Below, one piece after another: positions 1-6,395 of a stretch of 13,904 nt of DNA; the first letter of the stretch is position 1; each line of letters starts with the position of its first letter. The DNA comes from an uncultured Corynebacterium sp. (GTDB lineage Bacteria > Actinomycetota > Actinomycetes > Mycobacteriales > Mycobacteriaceae): positions 1 through 13,904 of the forward strand of contig NZ_CABTZR010000060.1 of NCBI RefSeq assembly GCF_902489365.1, given 5' to 3'. The notes under the pieces are model-generated. The model saw only the letters and a program-made list of their open reading frames with translations, did not search any database and had not been told where the DNA came from. The position numbers and the translations under genes are program-made.

Positions 1-629
1 CAGAGGTGCCCAATATTGACGTCGAAGCGCCAGGGCGCACCGCGGACAAGTTGACGTGGTGGTCTGATCAGCTTGCCGACGCCACCAGCATCCCCGCCCA
101 AGCTTTGCGGGCCTATGGCAACGCCGAATTGATCGCGCGGGAGTCGTGGCCGAACTGTAATCTGCGCTGGAATACCCTTGCTGGGATTGGCTGGGTGGAA
201 ACCCGTCACGGGACCTATAGCGGCAATATCTTCCACCGTTCTTCACTCGATGAGAACGGACACCCCGAGCCGCCTATCGTGGGCATCCCTCTCGACGGTA
301 CGAACAACACCACTCACGTACCGGACAGCGATGGCGGTGTGTTTGATGACGATACTGAGTTTGATCGGGCGGTGGGCCCCATGCAATTCATCCCGTCTTC
401 GTGGGGGCATTTTGGTCGTGACGCCAACGGTGATGGCGTAGCCGATCCAAATCAAATCGATGATGCCGCGCTGGGTGCTGCCGCCTTGTTGTGTTTCGGA
501 GATAGAGACCTTTCGACGCCGGAAGGTTGGCGCTCAGCCATCCTTAATTACAACCAATCCGAGGACTACCTGCGCAAAGTGGCTGCTGCGGCGAATTCCT
601 ATGCCATCGAACAGCCTGCGACGTCCTAG
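1..629 (+). CDS. Lytic murein transglycosylase, LpqU-like (5' partial)
   Basis: This is the C-terminal part of a peptidoglycan lytic transglycosylase of the SLT/MltB-like group, which cleaves the MurNAc-GlcNAc bond in the cell wall. The frame is open to the first base of the window (a GAG codon precedes the GTG at 6), so the true start, probably with a signal or lipoprotein leader, lies upstream. Counting from GTG 6, the catalytic glutamate is in GIGWVETRHG (about residue 65). The active-site segment AVGPMQFIPSSW follows at about 122-133, then a Ca-loop-like DANGDGVADP at 139-148, and the substrate-groove motif ILNYNQS at about 179-185. The gene lies just before eno, as lpqU (Rv1022) does in M. 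tuberculosis from memory; 143 bp separate it from eno. Family call is firm; the lpqU orthology is inferred from order. Confidence 0.88.
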   Translation, partial: EVPNIDVEAPGRTADKLTWWSDQLADATSIPAQALRAYGNAELIARESWPNCNLRWNTLAGIGWVETRHGTYSGNIFHRSSLDENGHPEPPIVGIPLDGTNNTTHVPDSDGGVFDDDTEFDRAVGPMQFIPSSWGHFGRDANGDGVADPNQIDDAALGAAALLCFGDRDLSTPEGWRSAILNYNQSEDYLRKVAAAANSYAIEQPATS

Positions 630-709
630 CGCCTTCCTAGATCTTTATCACGTTGTCCGTTTCCGCCCGACACGTTCCGAAGTTTTCTGGAACAATTGGC
701 TGCAGGTGG

Positions 710-728
710 TTTGGGAGCCCCTCCCAGA
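710..728 (+). promoter_or_regulatory. Small hairpin in the eno 5' region
   Basis: The arms TTTGGGAG (710-717) and CTCCCAGA (721-728) can pair as eight base pairs (one T-G wobble) around a CCC loop. There is no T run after it, so it is not a standard terminator of the upstream transglycosylase gene. It lies 44 bases before the eno start, either in the eno leader or just upstream. No convincing promoter hexamer pair was found in 630-772. Confidence 0.35.
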
Positions 729-772
729 ACACGTACCCAAGATCAATTTGGCTCTATAGGAGTGAAAGCAGC

Positions 773-2050
773 ATGGCTGACATCATCCACGTAATGGCAC
801 GCGAAATTCTTGATTCCCGCGGCAACCCCACCGTTGAGGCTGAAGTATTCCTCGACGATGGAGCACGCGGTGTCGCCGGCGTTCCGTCTGGCGCTTCCAC
901 CGGTGTTCACGAGGCTCACGAGTTGCGTGACGGTGGTGACCGCTACTTGGGCAAGGGTGTTCTCAAGGCAGTTGAGAACGTCAACGAAGAGATCGCTGAT
1001 GAGCTTGCCGGCTTCGAGGCTGATGACCAGCGCCTGATCGACCAGGCCCTCATCAAGCTGGACGGCACTGATAACAAGTCCCGCCTCGGCGCCAACGCCA
1101 TCCTGGGCGTCTCCATTGCCGCTGCCAAGGCTGCTGCCGAGTCTGCTGGCCTTCCGCTCTACCGCTACGTCGGTGGCCCGAACGCTCACGTCCTGCCCGT
1201 TCCGATGATGAACATTCTCAACGGTGGCTCCCACGCTGACTCCGGCGTGGATGTCCAGGAGTTCATGATTGCTCCGATCGGCGCGGAGTCCTTCTCCGAG
1301 GCGCTGCGTCAGGGCGCCGAGGTCTACCACGCCCTCAAGAACGTCATCAAGGACAAGGGCCTGTCCACCGGTCTGGGCGACGAGGGCGGCTTCGCTCCGT
1401 CCGTCGAGTCCACCAAGGCTGCACTCGACCTCATTGTTGACGCAATCAAGAAGGCCGGTCTGAAGCCGGGCGAGGACATCGCCTTGGCTCTCGACGTGGC
1501 TTCCTCCGAGTTCTTTAAGGATGGCAAGTACCACTTCGAGGGCGGCGAGCACACCGCTGAGGAGATGGCCAAGGTCTACGAAGACCTCGTTGCCAACTAC
1601 CCGATCGTCTCCATCGAGGATCCGCTGCAGGAAGATGACTGGGAGGGCTACACCAAGCTCACCGAAGCTCTCGGCGAGAAGGTTCAGATTGTGGGCGATG
1701 ACTTCTTCGTTACCAACCCGGCCCGCCTCCAGGAGGGTATCGATAAGAAGGCAGCCAACGCACTGCTGGTGAAGGTCAACCAGATCGGTACCCTGACCGA
1801 GACTTTCGACGCCGTCGAGCTGGCTCACCGCAACGGCTACCGCACCATGATGTCCCACCGTTCTGGCGAGACCGAGGACACCACCATTGCTGACCTCGCG
1901 GTTGCCCTCAACTGCGGCCAGATCAAGACCGGTGCCCCGGCACGTTCTGAGCGCGTGGCCAAGTACAACCAGCTGCTGCGCATCGAGCAGGAGCTGAGCG
2001 ACGCAGCCGTCTACGCCGGCCGCACCGCATTCCCGCGCTTCCAGGGCTAG
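773..2050 (+). CDS. eno: Enolase (phosphopyruvate hydratase)
   Basis: Converts 2-phosphoglycerate to phosphoenolpyruvate in glycolysis, in the cytoplasm, and needs Mg2+. The protein is 425 residues, the usual length for actinobacterial enolases. I chose ATG 773 (MADIIHVMAREILDSRGNP) because TAGGAG lies just upstream at 757-762 and because family members begin here; the open frame upstream of it has no homology. All key residues are visible: the general acid/base Glu204 in LGDEGG, metal ligands Asp241 (ALDVA), Glu282 (SIEDPL) and Asp309 (VGDDFF), the catalytic Lys334 (LLVKVNQ), the mobile loop SGASTG at 40-44 and the signature SHRSGETED at about 361-369. Codon use is strongly biased to C-ending codons, as expected for a highly expressed gene. 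A good terminator follows at 2105-2132, so eno is probably its own transcription unit. Confidence 0.98.
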   Translation: MADIIHVMAREILDSRGNPTVEAEVFLDDGARGVAGVPSGASTGVHEAHELRDGGDRYLGKGVLKAVENVNEEIADELAGFEADDQRLIDQALIKLDGTDNKSRLGANAILGVSIAAAKAAAESAGLPLYRYVGGPNAHVLPVPMMNILNGGSHADSGVDVQEFMIAPIGAESFSEALRQGAEVYHALKNVIKDKGLSTGLGDEGGFAPSVESTKAALDLIVDAIKKAGLKPGEDIALALDVASSEFFKDGKYHFEGGEHTAEEMAKVYEDLVANYPIVSIEDPLQEDDWEGYTKLTEALGEKVQIVGDDFFVTNPARLQEGIDKKAANALLVKVNQIGTLTETFDAVELAHRNGYRTMMSHRSGETEDTTIADLAVALNCGQIKTGAPARSERVAKYNQLLRIEQELSDAAVYAGRTAFPRFQG

Positions 2051-2057
2051 TTTCTAG

Positions 2058-2080
2058 GAGTGGCAGAGTATCTGCCACTC
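2058..2080 (+). other. Perfect 10-bp inverted repeat after eno
   Basis: GAGTGGCAGA (2058-2067), loop GTA, TCTGCCACTC (2071-2080): a perfect ten-pair hairpin seven bases after the eno stop. It lacks a T run. It may protect or process the eno mRNA 3' end, or assist the true terminator 25 bases further on. Confidence 0.7.
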
Positions 2081-2104
2081 GCTGAGATAGCGACTTAGCA
2101 CGAG

Positions 2105-2132
2105 GTGTCACAGGAAACTGTGGCACTTTTTT
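2105..2132 (+). terminator. Intrinsic terminator of eno
   Basis: GTGTCACAG (2105-2113), a GAAA tetraloop, CTGTGGCAC (2118-2126) and six T (2127-2132). Nine pairs with one wobble and a T run make this a textbook intrinsic terminator. It also shows that a GTG start at 2105 for the next gene is unlikely, since the terminator would lie inside the coding frame. Confidence 0.9.
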
Positions 2133-2215
2133 CGTTGGGTGGCCTCCATAACGCTGTGACGCATGTTATTTCTGAGACACGACGCGCGCCGCGCACTACC
2201 TGGGCTGTAGCGGGA

Positions 2216-2221
2216 TACAAT
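2216..2221 (+). promoter_or_regulatory. -10 element (TACAAT) of the FtsB-like gene
   Basis: TACAAT fits the corynebacterial TAnAnT -10 consensus. It ends nine bases before ATG 2231, so the transcript would start at or within a few bases of the start codon (leaderless). There is no Shine-Dalgarno sequence before the ATG, which agrees. Confidence 0.55.
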
Positions 2222-2230
2222 GACGTTCCG

Positions 2231-2764
2231 ATGGCACGCAATACTTCTTCCCGCACGAAGCGCCGGAACACCGTTCCGGTCCAAACGCGTGCCCGCGACG
2301 CGCAGCGCACCAAGCCGAAGAAGAATCCGTCCCAGCCTAAGGGACTCGACATTCTGGGAGTGGGCGTCATTATCGCCGTCGTGCTCATAGTCCTCTTATC
2401 CATTGCCGTTCCGCTGCGCAATTACTATCATGGCCAGTCGGAGATAGCGCGCCTGGAAAGCTCTATTGCCGCCAAGCAGGAGCAGAAGGAAAACCTCCTC
2501 ACCGAGATTGATAAGTATCGATCCGAGGAATACGTCAAACAAGAAGCACGTCGTCGCTTCGGTGTGATGGATGAAGGAGAAACCGCGTTCCGCATCATGG
2601 ATCCGCGGATGGACTCAGGCGATACGGTGACCTCGGAACGCCGTGAGGACGTCGACGAGCGCGCGTGGTACACGGTATTGTGGGATTCGGTGTCACAGGA
2701 CGCTGAGAACCCATCGGAAGCGGAGAACCCGCCGGAAGACTTAGTCGAAGCTCCTGCTGAATAG
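2231..2764 (+). CDS. Septum formation initiator family protein (FtsB/DivIC-like)
   Basis: A 177-residue bitopic membrane protein of the FtsB/DivIC family, which links division proteins FtsL and FtsQ/DivIB at the septum. Order of parts: a basic cytoplasmic N-terminus (1-38), one membrane helix (about 41-62, ILGVGVIIAVVLIVLLSIAV), an outside coiled coil (about 67-97), the family motif EEYVKQEARRRFGVMDEGE (about 99-117), and an acidic Pro/Glu-rich tail (about 155-177). I chose ATG 2231 over an upstream in-frame GTG at 2105, because 2105 is inside the eno terminator and a -10 hexamer sits just before 2231. It follows eno as Rv1024 does in M. tuberculosis (from memory). The next gene starts 34 bases later but has its own -10-like hexamer. 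Confidence 0.88.
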   Translation: MARNTSSRTKRRNTVPVQTRARDAQRTKPKKNPSQPKGLDILGVGVIIAVVLIVLLSIAVPLRNYYHGQSEIARLESSIAAKQEQKENLLTEIDKYRSEEYVKQEARRRFGVMDEGETAFRIMDPRMDSGDTVTSERREDVDERAWYTVLWDSVSQDAENPSEAENPPEDLVEAPAE

Positions 2765-2785
2765 GACGCACCCGCGCCTCCGTGT

Positions 2786-2791
2786 CACAAT
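2786..2791 (+). promoter_or_regulatory. -10-like element (CACAAT) of the DUF501 gene
   Basis: CACAAT differs from TAnAnT only at the first base. It lies seven bases before ATG 2799, with no Shine-Dalgarno between. The string CAATGgTTCCtATG resembles the one before the FtsB-like gene (CAATGacgTTCCgATG). This points to a leaderless start at 2799. Confidence 0.4.
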
Positions 2792-2798
2792 GGTTCCT

Positions 2799-3347
2799 AT
2801 GACCGTGACCGATGCTGATCTTGAAGTCGTCCGCGAACAATTGGGCCGCACTCCGCGCGGCGTCGTGGACATTGCTTACCGCACCCCCGACGGAGCTCCT
2901 GCCGTGATTAAGACGGCGCCTAAGCTTCCCGACGGCACTCCGTTTCCTACCCTCTATTACCTCACTGATCCGCGCCTGACCGCCGAGGCATCGCGCCTTG
3001 AAGTTGCCCACGTCATGAAATGGATGGAGCAGCGTCTCGCCGCGGATGAGGACTTGCAGAAGGACTACCAGGCAGCGCACGAGCACTACCTGGAAACCCG
3101 CAATGCCATGGAGGACTTGGGCACTGAATTTTCCGGTGGCGGCATGCCTGAGCGCGTCAAGTGCCTCCACGTGCTTATTGCTTATGCCTTGGCAGAAGGC
3201 CCTGGTCGGGTGCGCTTTGGTACCGAGGCCGTCGCGATGGCTGCAGAACACGGTAAACTCCGAGGAAGCGCCATCCCGGAGGATTGGCCCACTGTGGGGG
3301 ATCTGGGCATTGATATGACCCGGTTTGATTTTTCTAACGCCGGTTAA
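2799..3347 (+). CDS. DUF501 domain protein
   Basis: A 182-residue soluble protein of the actinobacterial DUF501 family; function unknown. Family segments visible are the N-terminal VREQLGRTPRGVVDIAYRTPDG, the central FPTLYYLTDPRLTAEASRLE, and the C-terminal GMPERVKCLHVLIAYALAEG. Two in-frame ATG codons exist, at 2790 and 2799. I prefer 2799 because 2790 overlaps the likely -10 hexamer and there is no ribosome site for it; with 2790 the protein has three more residues. There is no signal peptide or membrane helix. It lies between the FtsB-like gene and ppx, the same order as Rv1024-Rv1025-Rv1026 as I recall it, and is followed by ppx after 16 bases, so the two are probably cotranscribed. Confidence 0.85.
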   Translation: MTVTDADLEVVREQLGRTPRGVVDIAYRTPDGAPAVIKTAPKLPDGTPFPTLYYLTDPRLTAEASRLEVAHVMKWMEQRLAADEDLQKDYQAAHEHYLETRNAMEDLGTEFSGGGMPERVKCLHVLIAYALAEGPGRVRFGTEAVAMAAEHGKLRGSAIPEDWPTVGDLGIDMTRFDFSNAG

Positions 3348-3363
3348 GAGAAAGGCTAGCCTT

Positions 3364-4317
3364 ATGACTCGCGTCGCTGCTGTCGACTGCGGAACCAATT
3401 CCATCCGCCTGCTCATCAGTGAGATCCAAGAGGATGGCAAGATTCGGGATATCTCCCGCACGATGGAGATCGTCCGCCTCGGACAAGGCGTCGACGCCAC
3501 CGGTGAATTCGAGCCAGAAGCACTCGCACGGACTCGCGTGGCCCTCGAAGAATACGTCAAGCAGATGAAATTTGAGAAGGTTGAGCGCGTGCGCATGGTG
3601 GCAACCTCAGCCACGCGTGATGCTAAGAACCACCGCGAATTCTTCGACATGACCGAGGAGCTTCTCGGTGAGGTCCAGCCGGGTGCCCGCGCGGAGATCA
3701 TTTCCGGCGAGGAGGAAGCACTGCTGTCCTTCACCGGCGCGGTGGGGGACCTGCGCTCTGAGAAGGGGCCCTACTGCGTCATTGACTTGGGAGGCGGCTC
3801 GACGGAGTTCGTCGTTGGCACCATCGACGGCGAGATCCTTGGTTCCCACTCTGCTCAGATGGGTTGCGTGCGGCTCACTGAGCGCATGATGCGCAACGAT
3901 CCACCTACCGAGGCGGAAATCGAGATTGCTGCTGACTACGTCGCTGAGCGCATGGCTGAAGTGGAAAAGATCGTGCCCATCGACAAGGCTCAGACCTTTG
4001 TTGGCTGCGCCGGTACCTTCACGACGCTCTCGGCTCTGGCCCAGGGCATGGAACGCTACGACGCTGACTCCATCCACGGATCCGAGCTGCGCTTCGACGC
4101 CCTGCGGGTGCTCACCCGACAGATGATCGGTTTGTCCTCGGACGTGAGGGCCCTCAACCCCGTCATCCACCCGGGCCGCGCCGATGTCATCGGCGGCGGC
4201 TGCGTGGCCGTCGAGGGCATCATGACGATGATTGAGCGCAACAGTGATGCCCGTTCCTTCTTCATCAGTGAGAAGGACATCCTCGATGGCATCATTAGCG
4301 GCCTCGTCGCGAACTAA
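3364..4317 (+). CDS. ppx: Ppx/GppA family exopolyphosphatase
   Basis: A 317-residue member of the Ppx/GppA branch of the actin-like ATPase fold. It would remove terminal phosphate from polyphosphate and possibly hydrolyse pppGpp, in the cytoplasm. ATG 3364 is chosen because GAGAAAGG lies 8-15 bases before it and the protein then starts MTRVAAVDCGTNSIRLLI, the first phosphate-binding loop. The second loop is CVIDLGGGSTEF (138-149). The catalytic Glu region is ISGEEEA (113-119). Gly-rich VIGGGCVAVEGI (275-286) completes the nucleotide or polyphosphate site. This is the short single-module type, without the C-terminal HD-like domain of the longer E. coli enzyme, as in Rv1026. Which of polyphosphate or pppGpp is the real substrate cannot be told from sequence. 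Confidence 0.92.
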   Translation: MTRVAAVDCGTNSIRLLISEIQEDGKIRDISRTMEIVRLGQGVDATGEFEPEALARTRVALEEYVKQMKFEKVERVRMVATSATRDAKNHREFFDMTEELLGEVQPGARAEIISGEEEALLSFTGAVGDLRSEKGPYCVIDLGGGSTEFVVGTIDGEILGSHSAQMGCVRLTERMMRNDPPTEAEIEIAADYVAERMAEVEKIVPIDKAQTFVGCAGTFTTLSALAQGMERYDADSIHGSELRFDALRVLTRQMIGLSSDVRALNPVIHPGRADVIGGGCVAVEGIMTMIERNSDARSFFISEKDILDGIISGLVAN

Positions 4318-4383
4318 GCCGGCACCGTCCCGCGGACCGGCACAGTTCTGCGGATGCCGACCCTATTTTCGGCATGTGTCCAC

Positions 4384-4409
4384 CCGTGCCCTAAGATAAG
4401 TGGGCACGG
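4384..4409 (+). promoter_or_regulatory. Inverted repeat with likely tRNA promoter -10 in its loop
   Basis: CCGTGCCC (4384-4391) and GGGCACGG (4402-4409) form a perfect eight-pair palindrome around TAAGATAAGT. TAAGAT in the loop is a fair -10 hexamer placed about 17 bases before the tRNA 5' end. As RNA, the same hairpin followed by TTT could end ppx transcription. Either or both roles are possible. Confidence 0.5.
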
Positions 4410-4413
4410 TTTG

Positions 4414-4490
4414 GCCCCCATAGCCCAATCGGCAGAGGCAGTCGACTTAAAATCGATTCAGTCTGGGTTCGAGTCCCAGTGGGGGCACCA
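4414..4490 (+). tRNA. tRNA with UAA anticodon (Leu by anticodon), short variable arm, CCA encoded
   Basis: A full cloverleaf can be drawn. Acceptor GCCCCCA (4414-4420) pairs with TGGGGGC (4480-4486), discriminator A, encoded CCA 4488-4490. D stem GCC (4423-4425) pairs with GGC (4437-4439). The anticodon stem is GTCGA/TCGAT (4441-4445, 4453-4457) with loop CTTAAAA; the anticodon TAA is 4448-4450. The T arm is CTGGG-TTCGAGT-CCCAG (4463-4479). The anticodon reads UUA, so leucine is the formal call. The variable region is only five bases (TCAGT), whereas bacterial tRNA-Leu normally has a long class II arm, so charging by LeuRS is less certain than the structure. I believe similar short UAA tRNAs occur in other actinobacteria but cannot confirm it here. 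Confidence 0.9.
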
Positions 4491-4531
4491 TGACCAGCGG
4501 AAACGTTGGTAAAGATGGCCACTTTGGTGTG

Positions 4532-4553
4532 AAAGTGTCCAAAAAGTGTCCAA
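4532..4553. repeat. Two tandem copies of an 11-bp repeat
   Basis: AAAGTGTCCAA occurs twice in a row (4532-4542, 4543-4553), followed by AAAA, 42 bases after the tRNA 3' end. The period of about one helical turn suits protein binding, for example arm-type sites of a tyrosine integrase that used the tRNA as attachment site. No integrase gene is in the window, so that role is only inferred. Confidence 0.6.
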
Positions 4554-4568
4554 AAAATCGCTAGTCAT

Positions 4569-4634
4569 CACAGTTTCGCTGGAACTGTGTCTCTGGCTCA
4601 CGAGCCCCTAGCGGTACCGCCCCTGCATTGGGGC
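4569..4634. other. Cluster of small palindromes downstream of the tRNA
   Basis: Three structures follow one another: CACAGTT/AACTGTG (4569-4575, 4583-4589), the palindrome GCGGTACCGC (4611-4620) and GCCCC/GGGGC (4619-4623, 4630-4634). None has a T run on either strand. They sit between the tRNA and the 3' end of the minus-strand lipoprotein gene and could help end either transcript. No gene was seen in 4491-4677. Confidence 0.4.
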
Positions 4635-4677
4635 CGTGCTTCCAGTGTCGGGATCGGTTGTTGTGATGCGGGTTTGT

Positions 4678-5277
4678 CTACTGGTAGATAGAGCCGTTTG
4701 GGTCGGCAGCTCGGACTATATCTTCTACTGCGGAGCACAGGTCTGGGTCATCAATGTATCCGTCTTGGCAGCCGTGGTAAGTCTGAATTTCGCCCGAGGT
4801 TGGGTTACGGGCGCCATTATCTGCAGTGCCGTATCCACATGTTGCCGATGGGCCGACGCATTCCTCGGTTTCTTCTAGTCCGGCCTGGCGCTCATTTTCG
4901 AGGTACTGCTCGCCGCCTCGGGTGTCGAAACACCATTGGGAGTAGGAGACTGTGCCATCTGACCAGCGGGCAGGGCCGGGGGTCCCTTCGAGGCATTCCA
5001 CGACGGTGGGTTCCGCGGGTACTTGTTCTGCTGCCGCAGGAGCGTCGGATGCGGGAAGTTCTGGGTCAGGTTGTACCTCTTCCACGTGGGACTCTGGGGC
5101 CGTGGACTTGGATGCATCTGCGGGGGAGGTACTGGTGGGGCTTGTGCTTGGTGGCGCCTCGTCGGGCCCAGTTTCGTTGCTGCTAGTACTCGTTGGGCTT
5201 GGTTCAGGTGTTGGGGCGGTGCTGCAACCGCCGAGGGCAAAAACAATAGCAGCAACCGCAAGGCAAAGTTTCTTCAT
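4678..5277 (-). CDS. Lipoprotein with Pro/Ser/Thr-rich linker and six-cysteine domain
   Basis: A 199-residue predicted lipoprotein of unknown function. The signal peptide MKKLCLAVAAIVFALGGC ends in the lipobox LGGC with Cys18. Residues 19 to about 90 are a low-complexity linker rich in Pro, Ser, Thr and acidic residues, typical of a tether across the cell wall. The C-terminal part (about 92-199) has six cysteines (95, 116, 140, 147, 170, 181), an even number that fits three disulfides, and a recognisable segment GTPGPARWSDGTVSYSQWCF. I recall similar segments in other corynebacterial surface proteins but know no function. The start at 5277 is supported by GGAAGG about 12 bases upstream on this strand. 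It is transcribed against the tRNA and divergently from the membrane protein gene at 5576. Confidence 0.82.
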   Translation of the reverse strand: MKKLCLAVAAIVFALGGCSTAPTPEPSPTSTSSNETGPDEAPPSTSPTSTSPADASKSTAPESHVEEVQPDPELPASDAPAAAEQVPAEPTVVECLEGTPGPARWSDGTVSYSQWCFDTRGGEQYLENERQAGLEETEECVGPSATCGYGTADNGARNPTSGEIQTYHGCQDGYIDDPDLCSAVEDIVRAADPNGSIYQ

Positions 5278-5327
5278 ACTGCTTGTCGCCTTCCATTGAA
5301 GTGATAGTGAGTGAAGAGAACCCTAAC

Positions 5328-5339
5328 CGCTGCGCAGCG
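5328..5339. repeat. 12-bp perfect palindrome
   Basis: CGCTGCGCAGCG lies about 50 bp upstream of the minus-strand lipoprotein start and 236 bp before the + strand membrane protein gene. It could be an operator in this divergent spacer. No other evidence supports a role. Confidence 0.3.
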
Positions 5340-5430
5340 TGCTTGGACGAGGAGCGGGGAGAGGACCTCACAATCCTTAGCCAAGGACACAGTGTGCTAC
5401 CGCGGTGCAGCGGTGCTTCCCGACGTTTCG

Positions 5431-5436
5431 TTGACA
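5431..5436 (+). promoter_or_regulatory. Possible -35 hexamer (TTGACA) upstream of the orphan terminator
   Basis: A perfect TTGACA. The matching -10 would be around 5454-5459, where only the weak GAATTT preceded by TGC is seen. If active, transcription would begin near 5466 and meet the terminator at 5520-5543, giving an RNA of about 75-80 bases or a leader of the next gene. Confidence 0.25.
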
Positions 5437-5519
5437 CGTGTGGACAATTTTGCGAATTTTGGGATTTTTGGGAACTTCCTAGCAATGGGGCACGTTGATC
5501 CCAGTGAAATGACAAACAC

Positions 5520-5543
5520 GGCACCCCTCCGGGGCTGCTTTTT
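5520..5543 (+). terminator. Intrinsic terminator or attenuator before the BI-1-type gene
   Basis: GCACCCC (5521-5527), loop TCC, GGGGCTGC (5531-5538) with one bulged C, then TTTTT (5539-5543). It points along the + strand, but no + strand gene lies between the tRNA (ending 4490) and this point. It therefore ends a small RNA, tRNA read-through, or the leader of the gene starting at 5576. Confidence 0.65.
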
Positions 5544-5575
5544 AGAGAAAGACTGTGAAAGGAATCGGGATTCGC

Positions 5576-6376
5576 GTGCGTTCTAGTAACCCCGTGATGA
5601 GTTCCCTCTCGTCCAACCAAAGTCAGACCCAGGGTAATCCCTACGGGCAGAGCGACAATCCATTCAGCCAAGAAAACCGCAGCGCTGATCGTCCGCTGAC
5701 GGTTGATGATGTCGTGACCAAGACTGGTATCACCTTGGGCGTCATTATCGTTATGGCCGTGCTCAACTTCGCTATTGGTGAGTTGATCAACCCGGGCATC
5801 TCAATGATTCTTACCTTGGTTGGTGCGCTGGGCGGTTTCGTTACTGTTCTGGTCTCAACGTTTGGCAAGAAGTTCGGATCTGCTGCGGCGACGTTGATCT
5901 ACGCAGTGTTTGAAGGGCTTTTCGTGGGCGGATTCTCGCTCATGTTCGCTGGCGTATCCTTCGGCAACTCCGACGGTATGGCGCTTATCGGCCAGGCCAT
6001 CATGGGCACCGTTGGTGTGTTTATCGGCATGTTGATGGTCTACAAGACCGGTGCAGTCAAGGTCACTCCGAAGTTCAACAAGATCATGTTCGGCCTCATC
6101 GCCGGCGTGGCTGTGATGGCGCTGGGCAACTTGCTGGGAGCTATCTTCTTCGGCTTTAACCCGCTGCGTGATGGTGGCATGCTTGCCATCATCTTCTCCT
6201 TGGTCTGTATCGTTCTGGCCTCCCTGTCCTTCATGACGGACTTTGATCAGGCTGACCGCCTCATCCGCCAGGGCGCTCCGGCTCAGTATGCTTGGGGCAT
6301 CGCTCTCGGCTTGGCTGTGACCCTGGTCTGGCTCTACACCGAGATTCTCCGTCTGCTGAGCTACTTCAGGGACTAG
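5576..6376 (+). CDS. BI-1/YccA-type (Bax inhibitor-1-like) integral membrane protein
   Basis: A 266-residue multispanning membrane protein of the Bax inhibitor-1/YccA-like superfamily as found in actinobacteria. I choose GTG 5576 because the protein then begins MRSSNPVMSSL, matching the RSSNPV start I recall from actinobacterial relatives, and AAAGGAA lies at 5558-5564. Other possible starts are GTG 5555 and ATG 5597. After a polar N-terminal 40 residues come about seven hydrophobic helices, the last being WGIALGLAVTLVWLYTEI, and the conserved end ILRLLSYFRD. Bacterial relatives include pH-gated calcium leak channels (BsYetJ) and the FtsH-associated YccA; whether either role applies is unknown. 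The gene is monocistronic: a terminator-like hairpin precedes it and a strong one follows. Confidence 0.85.
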   Translation: MRSSNPVMSSLSSNQSQTQGNPYGQSDNPFSQENRSADRPLTVDDVVTKTGITLGVIIVMAVLNFAIGELINPGISMILTLVGALGGFVTVLVSTFGKKFGSAAATLIYAVFEGLFVGGFSLMFAGVSFGNSDGMALIGQAIMGTVGVFIGMLMVYKTGAVKVTPKFNKIMFGLIAGVAVMALGNLLGAIFFGFNPLRDGGMLAIIFSLVCIVLASLSFMTDFDQADRLIRQGAPAQYAWGIALGLAVTLVWLYTEILRLLSYFRD

Positions 6377-6395
6377 CCTCGGCACCGCCTTTAAG

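Noticed and set aside
743..1858. 371-codon open frame antisense to eno
   Set aside because: It mirrors the strongly biased codons of enolase on the other strand, has no ribosome site or recognisable motif, and eno is certain.
2105..2230. N-terminal extension of the FtsB-like protein from GTG 2105
   Set aside because: The extension would contain the eno terminator and the gene's own -10 hexamer; family homology begins after ATG 2231.
2595..3734. 379-codon minus-strand frame across the FtsB-like, DUF501 and ppx genes
   Set aside because: It covers parts of three well-supported + strand genes and its protein has no recognisable features; a codon-bias shadow.
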